64,000 bases of DNA from Cydia pomonella (taxonomy: Eukaryota > Arthropoda > Insecta > Lepidoptera > Tortricidae). Both the position numbers and the translations under genes were made by a program. This document shows, piece after piece, positions 22,101 through 32,200 of this stretch. The stretch lies in contig NC_084726.1 in the NCBI RefSeq assembly GCF_033807575.1, positions 7,316,001 to 7,380,000 on the forward strand, read 5' to 3'. How positions within the stretch are numbered: position 1 is the stretch's first letter; the number at the start of each line of letters is the position of its first letter. The notes beneath the pieces were generated by a model. The model saw only the letters and a list, made by a program, of their open reading frames with translations, had not been told where the DNA came from and searched no databases.

Positions 22101-22108
22101 TGTACTGA
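16136..22108 (+). CDS. Gene B: secreted microexon-family protein, long class (~321 aa, 5 exons seen)
   Basis: Predicted exons: 16136-16207 (signal peptide MRVLLLLCLLAALVSC, then RRLSNRDE), 18138-18200 (21 codons, ending HIRPEEQAYW), 18504-18539 (YQDYKLRRIYGA), 19373-19402 (YLYPRRNLSS) and 21344-22108. All are phase 0 and multiples of 3. The terminal exon encodes about 176 residues in 11-residue repeats rich in Lys, Ala, Gly and Val, then a conserved VPEYNPSSQ...ERVID-AGNYIISDLG block, then a Ser/Glu tail. AATAAA lies at 22312-22317. Gene C matches exon by exon. The introns hold a LINE fragment and a MITE. The product should be secreted, strongly basic in the middle and acidic at the end. No enzyme motif is seen and the family is unrecognised. 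Further exons in the 1.9-kb first intron cannot be excluded. Confidence 0.75.
16955..17236 (+). repeat. Interspersed repeat, inverted partner of 11480-11790
   Basis: Contains the same blocks as 11480-11790 in opposite orientation (GCGGCGCTGTGCACTTTTTG ... CTTTGTGTTGTTGGGTGTCC). A LINE fragment follows immediately. Confidence 0.6.
17237..17710 (+). mobile_element. Truncated, frameshifted reverse-transcriptase fragment (RTE-like LINE)
   Basis: The open frame reads GSYRPISLISNVYKIFAKVI, a QAGFRKNYSTIDHI block and AFIDYSKAFGSLNH, i.e. the fingers and first catalytic motif of a LINE reverse transcriptase. The next motif (RGVRQGDPLSPKLFNA) is in a different frame after about 17650, and the FADD-type motif is missing. 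It is a dead copy in the first intron of gene B, on the sense strand. The clade call is from memory of the motif style. Confidence 0.7.
18670..18953 (+). repeat. Intron segment shared by genes B and C (copy in B)
   Basis: Contains two diverged tandem units (TGTCAAGTTTAAGTTTC..ATTTAGGCCAC) and TACTGTAGGGAGCAGCGC. A homologous segment at 32530-32812 sits directly before the corresponding YL-type microexon of gene C, so the two introns derive from one duplication. Confidence 0.6.
18954..19347. mobile_element. MITE inserted in gene B intron
   Basis: Terminal inverted repeats: GTGTAATACGAGGAACCCGA near 18970 pairs with TCTTTCGGTTTCCTCATGTT near 19315-19335. It is absent from the homologous gene C intron, so it inserted after the B/C duplication. 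Confidence 0.55.
20000..20100 (-). mobile_element. 3' part of tRNA-derived SINE
   Basis: Matches the 3' portion of the full SINE at 42742-43012 in reverse orientation (AATATTATAGGACATTATTA ... TACTTAGACAACGATATATA). The tRNA-like head is missing. Confidence 0.65.
20222..20432. repeat. Cluster of nested inverted repeats (GGTGGTAACTACTGGGAAAA)
   Basis: The word GTGGTAACTACTGGGA or its reverse complement TCCCAGTAGTTACCAC occurs about six to eight times in 210 bp in alternating orientation. It lies in the last intron of gene B. Confidence 0.6.
21344..22108 (+). CDS. Gene B terminal exon: 11-residue repeat domain plus acidic tail
   Basis: 254 codons follow the acceptor TTATGTTTCAG. Residues 1-176 of this exon can be written as sixteen consecutive 11-residue repeats that start at the exon boundary. 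The clearest are residues 67-110: AGKKIQEAGKQ, AGKNIKETGKM, AGKKIIQTGKQ, AGKKITNAAKK. Hendecad Lys/Gly/Ala repeats form amphipathic helices in group 3 LEA proteins and synucleins; this is an analogy of repeat form, not a homology claim. Residues about 180-212 (VPEYNPSSQ, ERVIDLAGNYIISDLG) are conserved in gene C. The last ~35 residues are 7-residue units of the type QSESSEE. No Cys occurs in this exon, so no disulfide fold is expected. Confidence 0.8.
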   Translation: MVKQVVTKGVAAATKITKVAAKSVVNGAKFVGINVKNAGNKVKEVGQKAVKKIIGVGKETGKNIKEAGKKIQEAGKQAGKNIKETGKMAGKKIIQTGKQAGKKITNAAKKVKNEVQKTVKNIKEGTVKGTKNVIETLKPAVVKGAQEAVKEVVKKATKKAAQKAIDAGIEAAKNVVQIIVPEYNPSSQAKKLDLEERVIDLAGNYIISDLGLNPEEQTVNSDEQSESSEEQSESSEEQSENSEEESEYSEEQMY

Positions 22109-23572
22109 GCGGCTGAATGCGGACTACCTCGTAAAAGTGTTTGTTATATTTAGAATTAATTGAGGCATTTGGGCACTTAACGAGTTCTATAAGTAATTTT
22201 TTAATAGGAATTTTGATGTAACTTGAGTTCTGATAATACTAGAAAATCTGAATAGATTGAGAGTCGTCTACTCTCTCTACGCCTCTCTACGCCTAAAAAA
22301 GTTTGATTCATAATAAATATTTAATGAATTTGATTGTCTTACTTATTGAAATAAGCATATTTTATTTGGCCATTCAGCGAGGCAATGCCGCCAGTATTTT
22401 TGGCACTTTTGGTCCGGGTGAAAATCAGAGTGGGGGGTAGGTTTCTATTTGTTTATTGTTTTTTTATTAAATAGATACTAGGTAGGCCGTTGACGAGACG
22501 TGTTGTGGATATATATTTTAGCATATTAATTGAAAGTTGATAAGCGGTACACGATAAGGTCCGACCCGACCACACTGCTTCTTAAAAACTGACGATACGG
22601 AATCGCAGTGTCGCATGAGATTTCTCTCGTCATTACAAGCGTTTATAATACGCTTACGCGACGCTGACGCGACGCTTACGCTCCGTCTAATGGGGGCCTT
22701 AGATTCTACCACAAAATGTGCAATTGTATCATGTTGATAAAAAAGTGTTTATTCATAACTACAGACCTGCCCTGGCTTCGTATGGAGAGTAAAGTATAAT
22801 AAAACATTACACCTTCCAATAACACAACACTCAAAAAGATATATACACAATAATAGTATTTTATACAATCGATAATAGAGAGCTTTTCAGTCGAGTTTCG
22901 TGTTTAGGTAACGAAGCTTGCTGAGTTTCCTAAGTAAGGTACGAGATTGAAAAACTTGATTATAGTAGATACCCTATAATGGAACAGGAACCGGAAATGG
23001 GACATAAAACCACAAATTTTGTAAAATAAGTAACTAAAACTAGTTTATAAGCACTGGCAACATTTTAATATAAACAAAAGTCATAGAGCTTCTTAAGTTT
23101 GATGTTTTATTAAATTTGTCTTTTTCTTAAGAAATTGGCGCCAAGCCAAAAGTTGTCGTGGAACTGAAAAAATAATCAGTAAGAATTCTTAACAACTCCG
23201 CTAAAAGAGGCGAGTACGTATTTTAAATTATAATAATATATTTACTTCGTGTAAATTAGAATGAGTTTTGTTAATTGCATTTACCATGAGATTAGGTATA
23301 CAACACATTATGTAGTTACTCCAGATATGTAAAAAAATTGATATTTTGCCCAATCCCATTATAGGAGCTGTAAAACTGCATACCTCCTGTGATGGAACAA
23401 TCTTATACAATGATATTTGCCATGCCGTAATTTCATGTTTTAAGAATACATAAGTAAAATGTAGTTAACAAACATGTTAACTATTTTAATATTTCACGTT
23501 TTTGAGACCGCAATGCAGTCGGCAGTCATGTCGCGCTGCAATACTGCTGCAGTAATACGAACGGTACCTTAA

Positions 23573-23732
23573 GGTCTTGTTTAGACGGCGCGCAAACCCG
23601 CATGGGATTTTAGCTACATTGCGGACTATTGAGGCTATAGTACATTGAATTCTGTCGACCGATCATATACCGCAATGTAATGAATCTCGTATGCGACTTC
23701 TCTCATAGTCTAAATTAGCCCTAATATATTGA
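23573..23732. mobile_element. Foldback element (TTTAGACGGCGCGCAAAC type), copy 1
   Basis: Ends GTTTAGACGGCGCGCAAAC and a degenerate inverted partner around TCTAAATTAGCCCTA, with an internal inverted ATTGCGG/CCGCAAT pair. A better-preserved copy is at 59607-59757. Confidence 0.5.
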
Positions 23733-24889
23733 AATGTGGAATTAAATACATTTATTTTAAATTCATATTGTTGTCCCTATTCTCATTCTAATATTTCAGA
23801 TCGCTAGGGTCATGTACCTACTCATGTCCCATTGTAGGGGACCCATCACTGGTTCCTTTCCATTACCGGGGTTCCATCACTGGAGCTTTGTGGTCCATGC
23901 CTGGAGAAAAAAACATAGTACTTTTTTTAGGAGTCATCTAAAATAATAGGTACTTCTTTTAATATAAAGCCTAAATAATTAATGAAAATTGGTAAGTATC
24001 TCAGTAGACAAAAATGTAGTACAAATGACCGAAACGCGCGTTGAATGAATATGCTCATGAAATAGTTGCCCGTTTATGTTTTCTCTCTATGGGAGCACGG
24101 CGGCACGTGATTGGTCAAATTCTTTATAGATGAGGATGACTGCAGTGTATGGAAATGAATATTATAGTTGAGTTGGGAACCTCAATTTTTAGAATTTCAG
24201 ATTTTCCGGAGCAGTTCCTGCACTTAGATTAATTTATCAAATTTGGCTTTTCTATAGATTAGTTGTAGATGATATTATTTTAGGAACAGAAGTTTAAACG
24301 TAAATGTATGTTAATTATCAAAATGATATCATAGCTAAAAGGCCTAAAAGAGGAAAACAGTTTTAGGGATGCCTGTCGCGGCAGATAGTTACGGTACGGC
24401 TCGTGGCATTATTTTAGATAATAGTGGTGTAGATAGATTACGACATACGGCGATGCCTGCTATAGGGTCTTGTCTACAGAAATGCAGTGCACGAATTTAC
24501 AGGAACACATTGTTTTGGCGATTTATTATAAATCGTCTGTTGATATTTTAGGAAAGGTATTCGATGTAGAAAGATGTGATTTAGCGTATTAAATATCCAA
24601 ATCCTATAGAGATAGAACACTACAGAGTAAAGCTCTGATAGTCCTCCTTTTATTGATGAAAATGGAGGTGGTTATACTTATACTATTCAGGGGATAACCG
24701 ACTGACCGTGGGCGTTTGGAAAAAGGAAGGGGAGTATTTTATTTTCCATTCCTATTCTGTAGCTGTTAGTCACCAGCTGGTAGTTTACCAGTCCCGGGCC
24801 GCATATTGCAGTTGCAGTTGAACAGCGTGCTGCTACTTTGCTGTGCTGTGCTGTAGAGCACCAAACATAGGCTCTGACTGGCTTAAAAT

Positions 24890-25091
24890 ACTAAAAGTTT
24901 TTGTACGTTTTTGTTGCATGTAACGATGCAATTTTGAGGTCGTTTAGGTACTGATGTTGCGAATGCAACTTATTATTGTATAAAATCAATGCAGTAGCTA
25001 AACGCAGCCGTCGGGCTCGGCTAGTATTCGGAGGCTTTTTAAAAGCACCAATAGGAGCGCTCCACATATTCGGTATCGCGGCCAATTAGAA
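24890..25091 (+). mobile_element. LINE 3'-end remnant
   Basis: The plus strand ends ...ALHIFGIAAN then stop, resembling the C terminus (ALHVFGNM) of the longer LINE ORF at 47022-48103. Only the end is kept. Confidence 0.4.
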
Positions 25092-25512
25092 GCATCTAAA
25101 TTTAAACTACCTTTTTGTACTGATCATATATTGCAAATCACTCTTTCATCATCCTCCATACTATCAACACCCACTTTCTACAGTTAACCGTTTTGGCAAG
25201 AACCCTTCTAAACCAGTACCTTTTGGAAGATTATACTTCACTTTATTATCAATCGAAGTTTTATTTGAGTCGTCGACATCCTGACCTGCACGGTGGCTAC
25301 AACTAAAAATAGGTCCCTTGGCACTGTTTGGTGTATGTTCCTAATCATGCCCTACCCGTTCCTCGCCTTTCGGGTGTAATGGTCAAATTTGATTCTTTGC
25401 AGAACTTGGCGTCGTAAAGTGATTACATGTTCTAAGAGTCAGTTTCCATTTACGGTAGTATGGAGGGTCACCATCCATCAGTCGCAGGGGTTGATTAAAT
25501 GTAACTTTCGGA

Positions 25513-25868
25513 TACCCGACCGTAGTTGCACTACTGCCGCAGTATTGCAGCATGACAATACTGCTGACTGCATTACTGACGCAAATGTTGACATTGAAAT
25601 TGTGGGCAGCAACACCAATTTTGTCGGCAGTAATTCAGTCGGCAATATTGTCGCCCTGCAATTTTGCTGCGGCTGACTGCACAGTATTGCAGCGCTACAT
25701 GACTGCAGGAAACGTCAAATTTTATATAAATTTATCGCAGCCGGCAATATTGTCGCGCTGCAATACTGTTACAGCAGTTAACTCTTATGCAGTCAAGTGG
25801 CAGTAATGTAGTCGGCGGTAATGTCGCGTTACAAATACTGCGGCAGTAGTGCAGCTGTGGTCGGGAGC
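25513..25868. mobile_element. Foldback element built of GCAGTATTGCAG words
   Basis: The termini pair: CCGACCGTAGTTGCACTACT near 25518 and its inverted partner AGTAGTGCAGCTGTGGTCGG ending near 25862. The interior repeats CTGCAATACTGCTGCAG-like words in both orientations. A short related block lies at 23515-23565. Confidence 0.55.
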
Positions 25869-27334
25869 AGAACGTTACCTTTACATTGCTTAGAGTAGTG
25901 GTCGACCTTGGGTAACTTGCTGCAGGTTGTTTATACGTTGCGCTTTTCTAAAGCCTTTTAATTTGGATCGCCTCGCTAAAATTAAGACTATGAAACTCCT
26001 ATTACGACTCGAGGAGGAAAAAATCGGATCCCCTTGTTTAGCATAACTATTGAAAGTCATAATGTAATGATAGTCATAATATCATTAGTCATGACTCTAA
26101 AACCGTTAACTTTTCAGGAATTTCCTTAGGTTATCCTATAGATAGGTTAGGTTAGGTTAGGTTTGTTTTATGACAATACTGAAAAGTTACGCGTTTATGA
26201 GAAAACACAAATTATGGCTAACGAAAATGCGGACAAACAATACATTATGACTTGAAACTTTATGGGAAACAATAGAGACCCCAATTTCGTACGTACACTG
26301 ATATCAGAATGCACGAATGATATATGAAGTATTTTATTCAGTTATCGTGCGTCTCGCTTGCGCCAACACATCAAATCAAATCAAATATCAATCACGTTAT
26401 TGCCAAAACATGGTGGTACGTTACGTACAAAGAAAAGCAATATACAAACAATACATAAATTCTAGGTTAAGTACCTATGTACTAACTTATTCCAGGTAAG
26501 TACCTATACTAACTTATTGTCTAATCTAGTTGGGTAATCAAATTTATCAAAACATGTTGGCCGTGGGTACCAAGCTCAGCATATGCAAGACTGGCGTTCA
26601 GCGCTGGTTTTCAGTTTGGCCTGTACGGAGTTAAGGCGAAATAGGGTAAAGGCACCTATTACCGTGGTAGTTAAGGAACTTTTCAAAAGAGATCCAAAAA
26701 TTAAGGGTATCAATGCTGTCTAACAGCCAGGAATATTTTTTTTTCATCAGAGCATTTAATGAACTTTCCGTTTCACACGTTTTTGGATTCGTTTTGGGTT
26801 ATTATATGTATTAAAATATTTTTTGAAGCCAAAATGACCAAATCTTCTATTATCGTGGCAAGGGACAGGCTGTGATTCTATTATCGCGAATTGAGCTTTC
26901 ATTACCGAGGGTACAATTGGCATGATTTTTCTGCACTCGTTAACAGAAACCAAACTCAAAATTCGAAACCTAATACCGAGGGTTAAAACAATAATAACGA
27001 CGTGGGTTCTGTATATTATTTTTGTGTCATTAAGTTTAATAATGACACAAAAATAAAAAATAAAACTATAGGAGTATGTTTAAAAATAAGAGTTAACTTA
27101 CCAAGTACCCACGAGTACCTGTATAACAAGTTATAAGTTGAATGTTTTACATGTAAAACAACAAAGATTATTGTTAGTATAGTTTTACTAAGGACGTATA
27201 TGACAAATAGGCCTGCCTGTTATTAAATAAAGTAATTTTTAAATGCTATAAAGATTGATAAGAGTTTGTCTTACTGACATAATTAGCTGCACAAAAAAAA
27301 CAAGTAACATTTTCTCATAAGGCACAGCGTAAAT

Positions 27335-27436
27335 TATAGTCGAAATTTTATAAGCTGGACGTTTATCACCTGAATGAAAGTTTACCACAGTGAAATAAAC
27401 GTAGTAAACGTCCACCTAATAAAATTTCGACTATAT
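27335..27436. repeat. ~100-bp inverted repeat
   Basis: ATAGTCGAAATTTTAT near 27337 pairs with ATAAAATTTCGACTAT ending near 27434, with GGACGTTTA/TAAACGTCC arms inside. Small MITE or hairpin. Confidence 0.5.
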
Positions 27437-29149
27437 ATAAAAACATGAAATTTTTTAATTCTAATATTTTTGATAAGGTAATTAAGTTAAATAAAGTCTC
27501 TCACATATTATGTGTTATAATTTACCCGTTTATAACTAACAAATCACAGTACTTTTCTTATTGCTGATTCTTATAGCTAAAAAATCATGTCTGAGATTTT
27601 GGACTACTGTATAAATAAAATTATATATAAAAAAAATCTAATTGGAATTGTCCGGCAGTTGGGTACCCTTCCTTGTCTGTCAGAGTAATAACTGAATCAG
27701 AAAACAGAAGAATTTAAATCTGATAATGATAACTGAAGTCTAAATTTTATCAACGAAATCTGTACTTGCCGTACCCTAAATGCGATATTTCAATACAATA
27801 CCAAATAGTCACTCGGTAATAGATAACTCTTTAAGAGCCTATTACCGACCCATTCGATATTTCTCTGGGTCGGTAATAGATTTCTATACATTCTATTACC
27901 GAGGGTAATATGATCATACCATCGGTAATAGGCTTAATTTAGAGTTTAATTAAACCTAATTCCGACCCATAAAAAGAATAAAACACAGATGTTTTTTCAA
28001 ATCAAATCAAACACGTATATTACAAGCTTCTTGTAAAGACAAAATCACATAACTGGCAAGTAAATTTTAGGTTTTAACTCAAAATAAAAAAAAGTTGACA
28101 GATTAAGGGTTCCCATAGAAACAAGGAAATTGGTGCTGAAGTTTTTGTTAAAAATTAAGGGTTAGTTGAATACTTTCCATACCACGGAAATAGCTCTTTA
28201 ATAGCGTGAATAGATCAAGATTGGAATAAATAAAAGAAATTATAAAATTGATAATTTGTACCAAAACTAAAGAGTAAATAACAAAACTACCACTTTTTCT
28301 ATTACCGTGGCATACCACGGAACTACTTACCACAGAAGTAATTGGCGCCTATCACCGGTGTATTTTATTTTCAATTTTAAACGTAATTTCCGGTCAAAAA
28401 CTAAGTTAAAAGTAATTCAAAATCGTCTAGAAACCAATACACAACCTCTTAAAAGGCATTGCACTAGTTTATTTGCCATAACTATTACGTAAAACACTAA
28501 GTAAGATTGGAGTGCACTTATCTGTGGTGTCACGCGTCTGTATGGAACAACCGGTTCTTGCGCCGCCGTCGCACAAACTGACGAATTGCGAGTTTTTTGT
28601 TACACTCACACAAATGCACACTAATGGGCACGATAGACCAATGAATGAGCTTGTTTTGGGTATGCTTTATTTCTTAGAGAATAGATCTGTTTGCTTGCAA
28701 AATGCGTATTTGTAAACACCGCGGTGTTAGACGTCGATTTTGATACCCGCGTTAATAGCCGCCGTTACCCTACACCAAGCATGTGCCAAATAACTAAATT
28801 ACATCATTTAGATGTTAATGACGTCAGTGTACGTTCGAATTGCCCTGTTAGGCAAACATTGTTTCGTACATCTACTCTACAGGTCGCATTTCTAAACCGA
28901 TTTCCGTGAAATTTTGTGGGTAGGTTCGATAATTATGTTTTTTTGTCAATTTAGTTTTTCTTAATTTTTTTAAACGACGGAGCCATAACATACATTTATT
29001 TAGTTTTAAGCTATGCTCGCGAGGTCTACAGCTCACAGAGTCACTAGTTTAATATATTTAGGTACAGTGTAGCCCTAGATTGTATTGAAGACGTAGGCAT
29101 TATTCTGCTGTGGTAATAAATTGAGCCATGGTGAGCTGAACCAAACCCA

Positions 29150-29260
29150 ATTCGTAAATTACGTTAATTATCGACAGATGCGTGACGAATATCCAAATTA
29201 TCTGATAACCAGCGCTGGTATAAATATCTGCTCCACTCATAATGGAGTATTGTGATCACC
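29150..29260 (+). promoter_or_regulatory. Conserved core promoter of gene C (class 2 leader)
   Basis: Blocks in order: AACCAAACCCAATTCGTAA just upstream, GTTAATTATCGACAGATG, GCGTGACGAATA, TCTGATAACCAGCGCTGG, TATAAATA at 29219-29226, CTCCACTCATAATGGAG, GATCACC and ATG at 29261. The TATA-to-ATG distance is 42 nt, close to gene B. Confidence 0.7.
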
Positions 29261-32200
29261 ATGCGGGTCTTACTTCTGTTATGTTTGCTGGCCGTGCTCG
29301 GAGTGTCATGCCGACATTTGAGACAACGAAACGAGGTAAGTTGATATCAATAGGTTTTAAGATAAGTACACCATTCATTTCTTAAATATAAAATTTGCTT
29401 GAGTTATAGGTATTCTTTGACAATACTGTGAAAGAAACGTACAATTTTGATTCTGATCTAATAAAGACTGCATCAATAGTAGTTTTCAATGACATTGTAA
29501 CAGTTTTTCGATCAGGTCACGTGTCCGTCTTATGAATTTTCAATCTGACGAATCTGTCGGTCACGTGACTTGTCGCGAGTTTAAATTTTTTTTTTCCCCA
29601 TCACAAAAAGTGCACAGCGCCGCTAAAGAAGTTTTCACTTCAAAAAATATATATCATTTTATATGGGAGGTACCCTAAAAATATTTTACTGATTATTTTT
29701 CTGAAAAATAATTACACAAATCGGACCACGGGTCAGGGTAATCGGTGAACGTACATAAAAAAAAAATTGCCACAACTGAATACAGAACCTCCTCCTTCTA
29801 TGAAGTCGGCTTATAAAATATCACCATATAATCCATATAATCGTTACGAGCTGTTATTTTTCAAGTCGGTGCCAATCATTTTTTTAAGTCGGTTTTCTTG
29901 TTTCTCAAAAAAGTTCTTCTACTAAAAAAAGTTCTTTTTACTTTTATTCTAGATCCACCCAATAACACCAATTCGAAAAGAAGTCAAAACATATAAAGAA
30001 GTAAGTTACAGTTTCATGATCTACCTATTATTATGCTACCGTATTTTGATCTAACCAACGCTAAAATTTTTCAGAAAATGTATTTTATTTTTTGTTTTTC
30101 CAGTATCAGGATTATAATTTAAGAAGAATTTTTGACGCGGTACGTATAATGGTATAAACGTCTTTAACAACCCGTAGAAAAGGTTGGATCAAGAACCAGA
30201 TGTAACGAAAATTGTTATGGTGCATCATCATCATATATCTTCCTTGGTTTTCCAGCATTTTGCCACTGCTCATGGGAGCTCAATAATTTGCGTAGGCACT
30301 AGCTTTTACGAAAGCGACTGCCATCTAACCTTCCAACCCAGAGGGTAAACTAGGCTTTATTGGGATTAGTCCGGTTTCTTTACGATATTTTCCTTCACCG
30401 AAAAGCGATTAGTAAATATCAAATGATATTTCGTACATAAGTTCCGAAAAACTCATTGGTACTGGAAAACGATAAGGAGGACTTTATTAATAGTACTAAA
30501 TGAGAAGGCCGAAGTCTGAGCTTTCTGTAGATCCAAAGCGTCCGACAGGTGCACGCGATTTACAACTCCCCCAAGTACTTTATATGCGAAGGCCGAGCTG
30601 CGCGAGTAGTACGAATAGTAAGTGCCTAAATGCGAAAGCATACCATAGATCCGAAAAAGCTCAGAGTGTCTCGATATCAAACCTGCCCTACAACCTCCCC
30701 AAGAATTTGATTTGCAAAAGCCGAAGGCCGAGCTGGGAATTTAGTGCTCAGACAGAATTATTGTACGAGTGCCTAAATATAAAGGTCAAAGGCTGAGCTG
30801 CGTGCAGTTCAGAACTTCTTCAAGTACTTTGATTCCGAAGGGTGAAGGACGAGCTGCGGGAGTGCAGTACTCGAACAAAGAACAATATACAAGTACGTAA
30901 ATGCGAAGACCAAGGTCCGGGTAGGGCCGAAGGCCTAGAGCGTCCGACATGTGCTCTCCCCGCACCTTCCCTAAGAACTTTTATGGCGTAGACTTGATAC
31001 TTGCAGAAAAATGCAGGAAACATGAACTTGCCAGTCATCGGCCTTCCTAATCATGTTTTTGTCGTATTCCTAAACAACATTAGTTACGCGGACGACATGT
31101 TGCTGCTGGCTCCCTCCATTGGGGCGGTCCGTAAACTTATATCTATATGTGAATCCTTCGCCTCCTCACGCGGTTTGTTGTAAATATAACAGGAAAAAGA
31201 GTGAGATTATGATTTTAAAGCTGTATACAAACATCCCACAATTATACCTCCCGTACAATTAAACGCCATCACGAGAGTCACTCGCTTCAAATATCAGTAT
31301 CCCTAGTGTAAATTTTATCGACATCATAACGTGACGAACGCGTTTGCGTTAAGTCTTATTTTGTATAGGATTTTGAGTTTCCAAAACGTCCCGCTTGGCG
31401 CGCTCTTTCTAAATCCAATACAAAATGAGACTAAACGCAAACGCGTACGTCACGTTTCAAAATCGAATTTATTTACACTAGGGGTACTGTAGACGCTTTA
31501 CGTGCGTTTGTTATCAAATTCATGTTTATAAGGCAGTAAAACGTGGAAAGTAGCGATGTTCTGAATAAATTATTATATAAACAATTTTGCGCAAAAAAGC
31601 AGCGTGTCTGTTGGTCAAAATGCTGATTGCTGATCAAGTGATCATGTGTGTTGTCCTGTATTTCATAAAATAATTTTAAGTGTGAATTCTAATTATGCTT
31701 TTAAGTACTAACATTATTTTTAGGAGTGTATTAATAAGATCAATGTTATATTAATGGAATAAATTAATTGAAGAATAACTCTTTATATTTAGGATGAATA
31801 GGAACCTCTATTATAACACAAGTGCGTTGAAAACTCTTGTTCTAATCGCGCGTAGTAAACATTTTTTTAATAAATATTATAGGACATTATTACACAAATT
31901 GACTAAAGTACAGTAAGCTCAATAAGGCTTGTGTTGAGGGTACTTAGACAACGATATATATAATAAATAAATATTTATAAATACTTAAATACACAGAAAA
32001 CACCCATGACTCAGGAACAAATATCCGTGCTTATTACACAAGTAAATGCCCTTACCAGGATTTGAACCCGGGACCATCGGCTTCATAGGCCCCTGCCTAA
32101 AACTCACTATCCACTAGGCCAGACCGGTCGTCATTATATTCATGTCTTACGTTGCGAAAAATACCGCTTTTAGTACAATAACCTAAATATTACAGATGTA

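Larger units (their letters stand above)
22109..29149. other. Gene-less, repeat-filled stretch between genes B and C
   Basis: No exon with family features or other supported gene was found. Content includes MITE-like foldbacks (23573-23732, 25513-25868, 27335-27436), a LINE 3' remnant (24890-25091), and a 1.7-kb zone with repeated ATTACCG words on both strands (26650-28330). The 3' UTR of gene B occupies the first ~210 bp. Confidence 0.55.

Noticed and set aside
24369..24551. Short plus-strand ORF in the B-C interval
   Set aside because: No homologue, splice context or codon signal; it lies in repeat-rich intergenic DNA.
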